DNA of 64,000 nucleotides. Origin: Psychrobacter sp. 4Bb. GTDB taxonomy: Bacteria > Pseudomonadota > Gammaproteobacteria > Pseudomonadales > Moraxellaceae. Position 1 is the first letter of the stretch. The number at the start of each line of letters is the position of its first letter. The translations under genes were made by a program, and so were the position numbers. Location: assembly GCF_002836735.1 (NCBI RefSeq), contig NZ_PJAS01000059.1, forward strand, positions 1 through 64,000. Reading direction: 5' to 3'. This document shows positions 32,952 to 42,400 of this stretch, one piece after another. The notes under the pieces are model-generated. The model made no database searches. It was not told where the DNA came from and saw nothing but the letters and a program-made list of their open reading frames with translations.

Positions 32952-33239
32952 ATGGATAGTAGATATTTACCGATTAAAGACCAGTTAGAGCTTGCGTGTA
33001 TGCAGGCAATGAAAGAAGATATGGCTGTAGACCGTATTGATTTAAGTTATGATGCTATGGATAGATTGTTAGCAACAGACCCACTTAGTATTCATCACAA
33101 GTCATTTGGTAATGTTGAATGGAGTGGGATTAGAATCAATCCAGTGGGTAATGATATATTTGGCAATCAATATCGTCTTGTTACAAGGCCACTCAAACCG
33201 TCTGAAGCAGGACATACTATTCGTGGTAAGTTACCTTAA
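32952..33239 (+). CDS. Hypothetical phage protein (95 aa)
   Basis: Start 32952 (MDSRYLPIKDQ) is set by GGGTGAG just upstream; the longer frame from 32901 overlaps the previous gene. No family recognised. Confidence 0.62.
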   Translation: MDSRYLPIKDQLELACMQAMKEDMAVDRIDLSYDAMDRLLATDPLSIHHKSFGNVEWSGIRINPVGNDIFGNQYRLVTRPLKPSEAGHTIRGKLP

Positions 33240-33260
33240 CCAACCAAAGAGGCAATACCT

Positions 33261-33416
33261 ATGAGTTTAACAGCAGAGCAAACCTTGATGCACGAAGTAG
33301 TGAATCTAATTTCTGATAAATACAGTTACCCTAAGAATGAGCAGATGATAAAAGATGCAGAGAAAATCACTAGCGCTATCTTGAATTACACTAACGACGA
33401 CAAAGACAAAGAATAA
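33261..33416 (+). CDS. Hypothetical small phage protein (51 aa)
   Basis: ATG after AGAGG; encodes MSLTAEQTLMHEVVNLISDK and a charged helix ending DDKDKE. Last gene before a strong terminator. Confidence 0.6.
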   Translation: MSLTAEQTLMHEVVNLISDKYSYPKNEQMIKDAEKITSAILNYTNDDKDKE

Positions 33417-33445
33417 CACTAGCCAGCCTTAATACTGCAAGCCTA

Positions 33446-33470
33446 AACCTCCCTAGTCGGAGGTTTTTTT
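33446..33470 (+). terminator. Terminator after the terminase-portal block
   Basis: AACCTCC (33446-33452) and GGAGGTT (33459-33465) with a 6-base loop, then T's to 33470. The 200 bases from 33417 to 33616 contain no gene but hold this terminator and late motif copy 2. Confidence 0.9.
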
Positions 33471-33498
33471 GTGCCCAAAATTTGGCTGGCAAGCCCGA

Positions 33499-33516
33499 CA
33501 CCCCTATAAGGTTCGC
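33499..33516 (+). promoter_or_regulatory. Late-region motif, copy 2
   Basis: CACCCCTATAAGGTTCGC, 29 bases after a terminator and 100 bases before the scaffold gene. Confidence 0.65.
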
Positions 33517-33616
33517 ATAAAACCTTGCTACCCATTAAATTGTTATCAAGCCAATCGCTAGTTGGCGAAACCTGTTTTTTTACGGTAGCCCTCCGACATG
33601 GGTAAAGGACAGATTA

Positions 33617-34666
33617 ATGACAGTTGATGCAAATATTTTTATTGATGACAACTTTGATGACGGTGATTGGACACCTCAAAAAGCAGCGCAATACTTGGAA
33701 GCAAGTATGAATGGCGATACCGCGCAAGCGGATAGTATCGAGACGCCAGCCGATACCGATGCAGATGAAGTGATTGACACACCTGATGATAAGGATGACG
33801 CGCCAGCCACAGAAGCCCCCACTGATGAGCCTAAAGATACTCCGTCGGACGACGATGTTGAAGGCGAGAAAGTGGTCCTAGCTCGTGATGGCGTACACAC
33901 TATTCCTTATGAAAAGTTGGTCGAAGCGCGTGAGCGTGACCGTGTATCACAAGAAGCGTTAGCCGCTGCCAATGCCGAGTTAGAAATTTTACGCAAGCAA
34001 AACCAAACGCCTGCCAATGCCGCACCTACGCAGCAAGAGCAGGATATTGAGACGGCACAGGCCGCAATCGATGCTGGCGTGAACCCTGACTACTTTGGTG
34101 ACTTCTCTGAAGAAGCTCTGGCAGAAGGTATTAACAAGCTGATTGATGAGCGCGTACAAGCACAAGTGAATGCTCGTGTTGCAGAAGCCTTAAAGCCGAT
34201 GCAAGCCAAAGAGCAAGAGAGTGCTGAACAAGCCCACATGCGCACAATCTATGAAGCACATCAAGACGCTGACTCAGTGGTTGAAAGTGGTGAGTTTGAG
34301 TCGTGGAAGGCAGGCCAACCTTCTTATATTCAAGCCTCTATCAATCAAGTGCTGAATCAGGGTAGTGCTGATCAAGTCGTCGAATTACTCAATAACTATA
34401 AGCAATCAACCAATAGCACTGCGACGCCTGCCAAGGCCGAAGACACGCCAGCCGCACCAACGGCTGCTGAGTTAAAAGCCAAGGCACGCGAAGCAATCAA
34501 AAATACTGCGCCTGCTGTACCTGCCAGCCTAAGCGACATACCTGGCGGTCATAAAGGCGCAACCAATATCACTGAGCAGATGGACTCCATGTCTGGCATG
34601 GAATTGGTTGAAACAATGATGGACTGGTCGCCTGAAAAGCGTAACCAATACTTAAATAATCTCTAG
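33617..34666 (+). CDS. Capsid scaffolding protein
   Basis: 349 aa, very acidic N-terminal third (Asp/Thr/Pro/Ala repeats), then helical coiled-coil parts, an HMRTIYEAHQDADSVVESGE segment near 207-226, and a C-terminal helix with PEKRNQYLNNL. Position directly before the capsid gene and composition fit a head scaffold. Residues ~207-265 resemble the C-terminal domain of the membrane protein encoded at 51807-52316. Confidence 0.8.
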   Translation: MTVDANIFIDDNFDDGDWTPQKAAQYLEASMNGDTAQADSIETPADTDADEVIDTPDDKDDAPATEAPTDEPKDTPSDDDVEGEKVVLARDGVHTIPYEKLVEARERDRVSQEALAAANAELEILRKQNQTPANAAPTQQEQDIETAQAAIDAGVNPDYFGDFSEEALAEGINKLIDERVQAQVNARVAEALKPMQAKEQESAEQAHMRTIYEAHQDADSVVESGEFESWKAGQPSYIQASINQVLNQGSADQVVELLNNYKQSTNSTATPAKAEDTPAAPTAAELKAKAREAIKNTAPAVPASLSDIPGGHKGATNITEQMDSMSGMELVETMMDWSPEKRNQYLNNL

Positions 34667-34677
34667 GAGTGGCATAG

Positions 34678-35970
34678 ATGGCTACCAATACCCACGCCGC
34701 ATACGGCGATCCAAAAAATATGTTCGTACAAGCCGCTGGCTTGTTTGCGACTCACATGCAACGTAACGGTACGATGCAAAAGCTTACAGGCAAAATGCCT
34801 AAAGGTACTGCTGGTGCTGAAGCAACACTACGCAAGCAAACCACCCAGCACATGCCAATCGTTCAAGTGCAAGACTTGGGCAAAGGTTCTGGCGATGAAG
34901 TCACGTTCAACCTACTTAACCCGGTAGGTGCTTTACCGATTATGGGCAGCAACTATGCTGAAGGCCGTGGTACTGGCATGTCATTCACCACCGACAAGCT
35001 ACGTGTCAATCAAGCACGTTTCCCAATCGATATGGGCGACTCAATGACCACCATTCGCTCACCAGTAGACTTCCGCGCAGTCGGTCGTCCAGTTGCTGAG
35101 AACCTAATGGGCCGCTACGTTGATCAATCGCTACTTGTGCACATGGCTGGTGCTCGTGGTCATCAAGATAACATCGAATGGGTTGTGCCAACAGCTGAGC
35201 ATGCCAAGTTCAAAGAAATCATGGTCAACCGTGTTAAAGCACCAACCAAAAACCGTCACTACTTAGCAGACGGTGATGGTATCAAGGAGTTTAGCCAGAC
35301 TGGTGATGAGATTGATATCACTTCAGCTGACATGCTCAAGATGGATACCGTTGACTCAATGAAGTCGCTGATGGACCAAATCGCATTGCCGCCTCCTATC
35401 GTCAAGTTTGAAGGCGACATGATGGCAGATGATGACCCATTACGTGTATGGATGTTATCTCCTGCGCAGTACAACAAGTTCGCTGCTGACCCAGCCTTCC
35501 GTCAATTCCAAGCTGCTGCGCTGGCTCGTGCCGCACAAGCTGCTGGTCATCCTTTGTTTAAAGGTCAAGCTGGTATCTGGAATGGCTTTTTGATGATCAA
35601 GATGCCACGTCCGATTCGCTTCTATGCAGGCGATGAGATGCAGTACTGCACGTCATACACCAGTGAAAACGAAGCGACTGCATTGGTACCAGATTCATTC
35701 GGTGAGAAGTTTGCCGTTGACCGTTCGCTCATCTTGGGTGGACAGGCAATCGCTGAAGCAATGGGCGCAGCTCGTCAATCAGGCATTCCTTTCTTCTGGT
35801 CTGAAAAGGGTGACTTAGATCATGGTGATAAAGCTGAGCTATTGATTGGTGCTATTCGAGGCGTGTCTAAAATCCGCTTTGATGTCGACACTGGTAATGG
35901 CCATGAATTTACTGACTACGGTATCACGGTTGTTGACACTGCCGTTGACTCGTTTGGTCGCGGAAAATAA
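34678..35970 (+). CDS. Major capsid protein (N4-gp56/DUF4043 type)
   Basis: 430 aa shell protein. Blocks KGTAGAEATLRKQTTQHMPI, GDEVTFNLLNPVGALPIMGS and RFPIDMGDSMTTIRSPVDFR fit the N4-gp56-like capsid family, which has an HK97-type fold. It directly follows the scaffold. Codon use is strongly biased to a limited set, as expected for a highly expressed gene. Confidence 0.92.
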   Translation: MATNTHAAYGDPKNMFVQAAGLFATHMQRNGTMQKLTGKMPKGTAGAEATLRKQTTQHMPIVQVQDLGKGSGDEVTFNLLNPVGALPIMGSNYAEGRGTGMSFTTDKLRVNQARFPIDMGDSMTTIRSPVDFRAVGRPVAENLMGRYVDQSLLVHMAGARGHQDNIEWVVPTAEHAKFKEIMVNRVKAPTKNRHYLADGDGIKEFSQTGDEIDITSADMLKMDTVDSMKSLMDQIALPPPIVKFEGDMMADDDPLRVWMLSPAQYNKFAADPAFRQFQAAALARAAQAAGHPLFKGQAGIWNGFLMIKMPRPIRFYAGDEMQYCTSYTSENEATALVPDSFGEKFAVDRSLILGGQAIAEAMGAARQSGIPFFWSEKGDLDHGDKAELLIGAIRGVSKIRFDVDTGNGHEFTDYGITVVDTAVDSFGRGK

Positions 35971-35981
35971 GGAATAGACAG

Positions 35982-36461
35982 ATGACTACGATTGTAACGA
36001 ACAAACCAACGGTCACGCATTTTTATACGTTCACAGCGCCTTATGGCAATACCACGACACTTGGTTATAACGTCAAGACCAATGCGCTAGGTATCGTGAT
36101 GGGTGACAGCGGTACCGCACCAAAAGATGGTGACGTGATTGATATGGGCTTCCTACCTGAAGGCTGGTGCTTGGCAGATGCGCAAGTGTTTGTCACTGAA
36201 GGTATGACGGCAACCATGACTGGTAGCTTAGGTTTTGCGTATGCAGATGGTGAAGATGATGCCGATGTACCACAAGACGCTGAGTATTTTGTCAAAGCTG
36301 GTGCTGACCTTGCTACTGCTGGTCGCTTACGTGCTGACGGCAGCAAGCTGGTTGTTCTACCTAAGCCTGCGCGTCTGATTCTTACCTTGGCTGGTGTAAC
36401 CAACGCCAAAGAGTCTGACATTACAGTAACGGTATCAGGTGAGCTGACAGGCGCTAATTAA
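35982..36461 (+). CDS. Probable head-associated protein (159 aa)
   Basis: Beta-rich, Gly/Ala/Thr-rich protein located right after the capsid gene and before a terminator, a usual place for a head decoration or stabilising protein. No direct family match was recognised, so the role is from position and composition. Confidence 0.6.
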   Translation: MTTIVTNKPTVTHFYTFTAPYGNTTTLGYNVKTNALGIVMGDSGTAPKDGDVIDMGFLPEGWCLADAQVFVTEGMTATMTGSLGFAYADGEDDADVPQDAEYFVKAGADLATAGRLRADGSKLVVLPKPARLILTLAGVTNAKESDITVTVSGELTGAN

Positions 36462-36498
36462 CCTGCCAGCAAGTGATTGAGTCTAAACGATAAATAAA

Positions 36499-36533
36499 AA
36501 TAGGCTGGCTGGTTTCAGTCAGTCTATTTTTTT
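36499..36533 (+). terminator. Terminator/attenuator after the capsid block
   Basis: A 13-bp stem with two G-U pairs (36499-36511 with 36516-36528), loop GTTT, T run to 36533. No late motif follows, so it likely only reduces read-through and keeps capsid expression above that of downstream genes. Confidence 0.85.
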
Positions 36534-36548
36534 AGGAGCAACCTAGCG

Positions 36549-37019
36549 ATGAGCACAAAAGATGAAGTATCGATTAAGTACATTGGAAAGCGTGAGCCGT
36601 GGCATGACCGTCTCTACCGCACTGGCCTTGTCTTTGATTGCAATCAAGTACGCACTATCCCTTGGGATATGGCACGCAAGTTTTTACGTCACGAAGATCT
36701 GTTCGAGAAGGTGGATGCTGATGCGAAAGACGAAGGTGATGAGACGCCTGAGAAGCCAGAAGGCGATACGCAGAATGACAGTAATCAAAAGCCTGATGAC
36801 ACGCAAGCACTGCTTGATGAGCAAGAGGCTAAAAATAAAGACAAAGATGATGAGCAAAAAGAGCTGCAAGCTTTGTATGACCAAGTGAACGTCATGGACA
36901 AAGATGCACTAAAAGACTTTGCTCAGAACCACTATCAGCAAAACACCAACAACTCAAAATCAGTCGAAAACATCCGTATTGATGTTGTCGGCATGATTGA
37001 CCAGTTTGGAGCACCGTAA
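36549..37019 (+). CDS. Hypothetical virion-region protein (156 aa)
   Basis: N-terminal ~50 residues (SIKYIGKREPWHDRLYRTGL, VRTIPWDMARKFLRHEDLF) look globular and resemble small phage head-joining proteins; a long acidic Asp/Glu/Lys linker follows and then a short helical C-terminal part. TTTAGGAG precedes ATG. Head-connector role is possible, not proven. Confidence 0.6.
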   Translation: MSTKDEVSIKYIGKREPWHDRLYRTGLVFDCNQVRTIPWDMARKFLRHEDLFEKVDADAKDEGDETPEKPEGDTQNDSNQKPDDTQALLDEQEAKNKDKDDEQKELQALYDQVNVMDKDALKDFAQNHYQQNTNNSKSVENIRIDVVGMIDQFGAP

Positions 37020-37693
37020 TGATTTTGTCTGAATTGATACGCAAGTTTCGTGTTGCAGCTTTTGATATGGAGCAGCCGTATCTATTCGCTGATGAAGACA
37101 TTACTGACTGGTTGAATGATGCAGTGAAGGAAGCGGCTATTCGTGGTCGCCTGATTCATGATTCTACCACCACTGGTGTTTGCACCATTAGCACGCAGCC
37201 TAATGTGTCGGTCTACGCACTACATGAATCGCTATACGAGATTGATTCTATTCACTGGCTAAGCGCTGATGATCCTTATAACGCCAATCCATTGTGCTTA
37301 ATCTCACAAGAAGAGATGGGTGATATATGGCATGACTGGCGTACTCGTGAACCTGATAGTCCTGAGTATGCCATACAGCGTGACACCAACATTCGTATCG
37401 TGCCAGCACCTAACGTGGCTGGCGTGATTGCGCTTGAGGGTTATCGCACACCGTTAGTGCCAATGACGCTTGATACTGACCGTCCTGAGATAAACATTAT
37501 TCATCATGAATACCTTATTCAGTGGGCACTCCATAAGGGTTTCAAGTCACCAGATGCTGAGACTTTTGACTTAAACCGCGCAGCATTGGCAGAGCAGGAA
37601 TTTACCGAGTACTTTGGTGAACGCCCTGACTCAGACTTGAGGCGTATCACACGACATGACGTACCCCACACGGTCAAGCCGTTTTGGGTTTAA
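37019..37693 (+). CDS. Head-tail adaptor protein (DUF6682-like)
   Basis: 224 aa. FADEDITDWLNDAVKEAAIR, YALHESLYEIDSIHWLS and the conserved HHEYLIQWALHKGF near the C-terminus fit the phage adaptor group that caps the portal. TAATG overlap with the upstream gene. Confidence 0.7.
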   Translation: MILSELIRKFRVAAFDMEQPYLFADEDITDWLNDAVKEAAIRGRLIHDSTTTGVCTISTQPNVSVYALHESLYEIDSIHWLSADDPYNANPLCLISQEEMGDIWHDWRTREPDSPEYAIQRDTNIRIVPAPNVAGVIALEGYRTPLVPMTLDTDRPEINIIHHEYLIQWALHKGFKSPDAETFDLNRAALAEQEFTEYFGERPDSDLRRITRHDVPHTVKPFWV

Positions 37694-37716
37694 CTTAATT
37701 AAGAGAGGGCCTTACC

Positions 37717-38124
37717 ATGGCTAATACACTATACGACGCCGCACGCAAGCGGTTCTTAGAAGGGCAGCTTAACTGGCAGACGGATACCATTAAGGTATTC
37801 TTGGTTGATACTGGCGCATACACGCCACAAACCAGCACGCATGAGTATCTGTCGGATATCTCAAGCTCAGCACGTATTGCTGGACCAGTGACGCTGACCA
37901 GTAAATCTACCGTTGGCGGTGCCGCTGACGCTGCTGACATTACTTTTACCAGTGTAACTGGTGCGAGTATCGAAGCTATTGTTATCTACAAAGATACGTC
38001 AAGCGAAGCAACCAGCCCATTGATTGCTTATATTGATACTGCTACCGGCTTACCTATTACGCCAAACGGCGGTGATATTATTGTGACCTGGGACAATGGG
38101 ACCAATAAAATCTTTAAGCTGTAA
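37717..38124 (+). CDS. Hypothetical virion protein (135 aa)
   Basis: MANTLYDAARKRFLEGQLNW then a beta-rich body (IKVFLVDTGAYTPQTS). This pattern is common in small phage structural proteins of unknown role. AGAGAGGG lies upstream of the ATG. Confidence 0.68.
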   Translation: MANTLYDAARKRFLEGQLNWQTDTIKVFLVDTGAYTPQTSTHEYLSDISSSARIAGPVTLTSKSTVGGAADAADITFTSVTGASIEAIVIYKDTSSEATSPLIAYIDTATGLPITPNGGDIIVTWDNGTNKIFKL

Positions 38125-38192
38125 ATCAACGACTTAGGTTTAAATTTAGGTTATTGACCCATGTAACAATGGGTCAAGTAAGGAGGTATCTA

Positions 38193-38525
38193 GTGTCTGA
38201 CTTAGAAAAAACCAAAACCACGCGCAAGAAGAAGCCGCCAACACAAACCGCTGGCGTGAATGGCATTAATGCTCATGGCGGTATGGGTGAAGCGCCACAT
38301 GAGCCGCTACAGAATTACGTTAATTGGCAAAAGTTAATAGGCTTGCCAGCGTTTGAAATGTTTGTGTTTGAACAGTCGGGTCAATCGGCTGGCGCGACGG
38401 CTGATGAGTGGGTGAAGAATAGACGCGCCGCGATCAGTGACGATATGCTTTACAAGCAGTATGCTGAGTGGCACAAAAATAAAGGATTGTGGGCTGGCGA
38501 GAGTCCGGCTGGTGATGTGATATGA
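38193..38525 (+). CDS. Hypothetical phage protein (110 aa, GTG start)
   Basis: GTG at 38193 is preceded by AAGGAGG at 38180-38186; earlier in-frame starts lie upstream of this site. The N-terminus is Lys-rich (KTKTTRKKKPPTQ), the rest helical with two Trp. ATGA overlap with the next gene. Function unknown. Confidence 0.65.
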   Translation: MSDLEKTKTTRKKKPPTQTAGVNGINAHGGMGEAPHEPLQNYVNWQKLIGLPAFEMFVFEQSGQSAGATADEWVKNRRAAISDDMLYKQYAEWHKNKGLWAGESPAGDVI

Positions 38526-39445
38526 ATAATAATATCGCAGGTTATCTCGATGCTCAAGAATATCCTTACACTATTGTTGATACTAATGTTCAAGTGGCAG
38601 GAGAAGCGGAGGGCTTGAGTTTTTTTGACTCAATGGCAACCTCATCATTGGTTGAAACAACCTCTGTTACAGCTGACACATCAAGATTTGATGATAAAGA
38701 TAAGGTGCCTGTAATAAAAATCCCTAGTCCCTGGTTTGATTATGACGGCAAACCCGATATTTATGTGGCTGTTATCAATAATTTTGGATTTATCGTTTAT
38801 GCAAACGGCTTAGACTATAGTAATTTTCCAGTAATTGTTGAAAATGGGGTAAACCCAATTTACATGGAGATGGTAGGGGGTGATTGGTCTTATGCGGGTT
38901 TTCACCCTCCGTTGGACGGTGCTATTACACTTAACGTCAACCCTACTATAGATATGGTTCGCACGCCAGCAACAACAGTGACAAAGAAATATGCCGACGG
39001 CATGGTGCGAATATCGACAAGCTGGCCCACATCAGGAGTGTCGGGATTTTCTGCGCACCTCCAAGTAGATACTCATGGAAACGTGTTCTTCTTTAGCACT
39101 AGATCGGGTTACGATCTTGTGGCCGACAAGATAGCTGGCGCGTCAAGACAGCTTAGCTTCTTAGGGGATTTAAACCCAAACCAAATCTACTGTCTGAGAT
39201 CTAGCGTAGCTACCGCATCTGGGGTGGTGTATAACCCATCAGGAGGTGTTGCCCCTGATTGCTCTGTAATGGCGTTTGATAGATCTAATGGTAGATTGGT
39301 TGGTAGAGCCAAGAGCGACACGCAAGGGCGATACAATATTTTCTGCGCTGCCAGTAAAGGCAGTAAGCTATTTATGGTATGCCTTGACGATGATGGTGTA
39401 GCGCCTGACTTTAATGCGCAGATAGTAGATCGCATTATCGTTTAA
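38522..39445 (+). CDS. Virion protein with carboxypeptidase-regulatory-like C-terminal domain
   Basis: 307 aa. N-terminal and middle parts are beta-rich and unknown. The C-terminal ~75 residues (VVYNPSGGVAPDCSVMAFD, GRLVGRAKSDTQGRYNIFC, MVCLDDDGVAPDFNAQI) form a recurring phage module resembling a transthyretin/CarboxypepD-regulatory beta sandwich. Likely part of the tail or fibre apparatus, by position. Confidence 0.65.
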   Translation: MNNNIAGYLDAQEYPYTIVDTNVQVAGEAEGLSFFDSMATSSLVETTSVTADTSRFDDKDKVPVIKIPSPWFDYDGKPDIYVAVINNFGFIVYANGLDYSNFPVIVENGVNPIYMEMVGGDWSYAGFHPPLDGAITLNVNPTIDMVRTPATTVTKKYADGMVRISTSWPTSGVSGFSAHLQVDTHGNVFFFSTRSGYDLVADKIAGASRQLSFLGDLNPNQIYCLRSSVATASGVVYNPSGGVAPDCSVMAFDRSNGRLVGRAKSDTQGRYNIFCAASKGSKLFMVCLDDDGVAPDFNAQIVDRIIV

Positions 39446-39459
39446 CATAAGGAAGCAGA

Positions 39460-42400
39460 GTGATTGACGGCGGATTACACAAAGAGGTGCAGCAAGACTT
39501 TAATTTTATTGATAAAAGCCCTTTAGGTTACAGTCTTTCTGACACTATTAACTTCAGCGGAGTAGATACACGACCAACAGGTAAGGGTGGTTATGTTTTT
39601 GCAAGCGGCATACCTCACCCACACAACCTGCCGTCACCAATAGATGTAACAAAGCTAAGAAACGCCAACGTATTCACTGTCAATTTTAGCCAAGATATAA
39701 CCCTAACAGGTTCTCAAGACCAGCCTATACCTATAAGCAGCCCTATTGATTTTACGCTTGATGTTGATGGTTATGAGCCGCCAGTAGGTGATGATCAGCT
39801 TGTATTCTCAGGCGGTTTTCAGTCTAGTGTTTTTGGTGAACAAGCAGGGCTGTATAACTATCATGCGTTTACATACCCAGCAGCCATACCCGGTAAAGTA
39901 AGTTTTGGTACGGCTTCACTAAAAGTAATGCGAGAGTATCTACACCCTAGTGGTTTTGACGCACTTACAATAGACTATCCAGCGATAAGAAATAGAAATA
40001 GGAATATAGGCGCTATTGGTATAGCTGCGACACCAGCTTACGGAAAGCCTTATGTTTTTAATTTACTACAGTTTGTAAGAGCATTTGGGTTTAATACAAC
40101 TAAGTATGGTTCTTCTTTTTGGTGGGGTGGCGTAAAGACTGTTTACCCTCAGTCTTGGCGCTCTACTGGCATTGCTTCACCAAAGCTAGTCAACCTAAGT
40201 GCTAATCAAAACGTAATCGCTGGCGGTATCAATCACTCTTACGTGCCAGCGCCTATTGTCAGCCCTCATATAATTTACCCTAATGGGGTTGACTCAAATG
40301 AATGGGGTAGAGCTAGGGTTATACCTACCCCTTTGCTGAGGTTCTACGGTTACGACCAAAGTTTACATGGCAATACTACCGTATGGTTTCATACGCGCTC
40401 GCTATCAGATAGCGGTACACTAGCTGGCATTGACTCTTATCAATCAGGCTATCCATCTGTTTTTGACCCAACAAGAGAGATACAGGCTCGCTCTATTATT
40501 GAGTCAGCAATTTTTGGTGATATTCGCGCTCGTAACTCTTACAGATTTGTTGATATACCGGCGATTGATGATGGTTCGTTTAGTGACTATACCACCGTCA
40601 CCAATCAGAATAGGCAGCTAAGCCCAAAAGGTTTTGAGCCTTTGCTTTTTGGCGGCAACTCAATAACCAATAAAACGCCGTCACTATGGTTTAAAGGAAT
40701 TGAGCCACCACTAGCCAGCCTACCATCGATAGGCGCGCTTATAAGGTATGTAGCCCCATCAGGATTTGACAGACTGCTACTTGGTCAGCCTGACGTAATA
40801 AAAACGCCTGAGTTTAAAGTACAGGGTTTTTACGCAACAGCTATTACTCCACCAGTTGTCTACAACTACACAAGGTACTTACAACCAAAAGGATTTGATG
40901 CGGCTGAGATAGGCAGTCATCGTGCATGGTTTAGGTATCGCTATGTATGTTCAAATGGATTTGACTGGTCGCTTGTTAGTGAGCCAACGCTGACGCATGG
41001 TGTTAGAGAAATTATATCTAGTGGTTTTATGCAAGACGCGTATGGCAGGCAAGCATGGGTATCTTACGGCACAAGAAAAGTAGAGCCGCGTTCGATATTT
41101 AAAGAGTTTTCGTCTAATCATATGCTGGGCGGTCACCGCACCTTATACGCATCAAGTTTTATCGCTACTGAGTTTGGCACTAGGATTATTCCCGAAAGTA
41201 CCAGTATTTACACACAAGGATTTATCGCTAGCGCGGCTGGACTTTCTCAATTAGATTTCAAGACAAGGTATATCGAGCCAGCCGGTTATCACATTATAGG
41301 TCAGTCATTTCTTGATAGATGGGGTAAGCCGGACGTTTACAACCAAGTACAGCATATCAGCCTTTACCATCAAGGCGATAGCGGTCTAGTGCCACCAAGA
41401 TGGTCAGACTGGCAATCGATTGAGAATAGAAACAAGGTGGTAGGCGTTATTGGCTTTAGCCCTATACGCTTTGGTTACAGTCAGATAGATAATAATGCAG
41501 CGCCATTACTAACACTGGGTATAGCACCACCGTCTGCCGGTCGTGACGATATAAGCATGATTAGTCATGCTATTAGGTTTATCAGCTATGATGGTATAGA
41601 GCCGCCACTTATTAGCACATGGGGCGTGGTGCATAACGCAGCGAGAGTTGCTTATCCTGGCAGCAGTATTCACACAGGTTACGGTCAGCCAGCAGTTGTT
41701 AATACAAGGCGTGAGTATCGAAACATAGGTATGATTGACTCATTAGAAGCTGGCGCGCCTATGGTGTCTTTTAGAATAAGAACGATTGATATAGAGCCTA
41801 GATACTCTATCGAGCCGCCACAAATAAACCTACCTACTATAGACTTGTGGACCAAGTACGTTGATCTAGTGGGCTATCAGACCGGCAAATACGGCTTCCC
41901 TTATTTAGATATTAAGTTCAACATCATCTACCCTAAGTATAACCATACTGATAAATTTGGCTATACAGAGCTACGTAACCTAACCCCTGAGCTATTTATT
42001 AATGGTCACGACAGCTCAGAGTTTGGACGCGCAAGCATTCGTACTCAATGGCGAAATGTTGACGTTAATGGCTATGACGCAACCCTAATGGGCTTGCTAA
42101 GAATATCCGACACCAAGCAATCTGTGTTTATTAGAGGTTGGCTTGACTCAGGAGTAGGTCAGCAACCCGAAGTAATTAAAAACAAAACCAATCCTTATGT
42201 GACGCAGACAATATGGCTCACCAGTGAAGCTGGCAACAATGTAGGTAACGGCTTTGGTTTTCATACTGAGCAGTTTGGATATCCAAGATTACACCAAAAT
42301 ATATTAATACCTAGTAGTATTGGTCAGTCGTCTAGGTTTGGCGGTGCATTCTTATGGTCCAGCACCATAAAGATCACAGAGGGTTACGCTTATGACGGTG

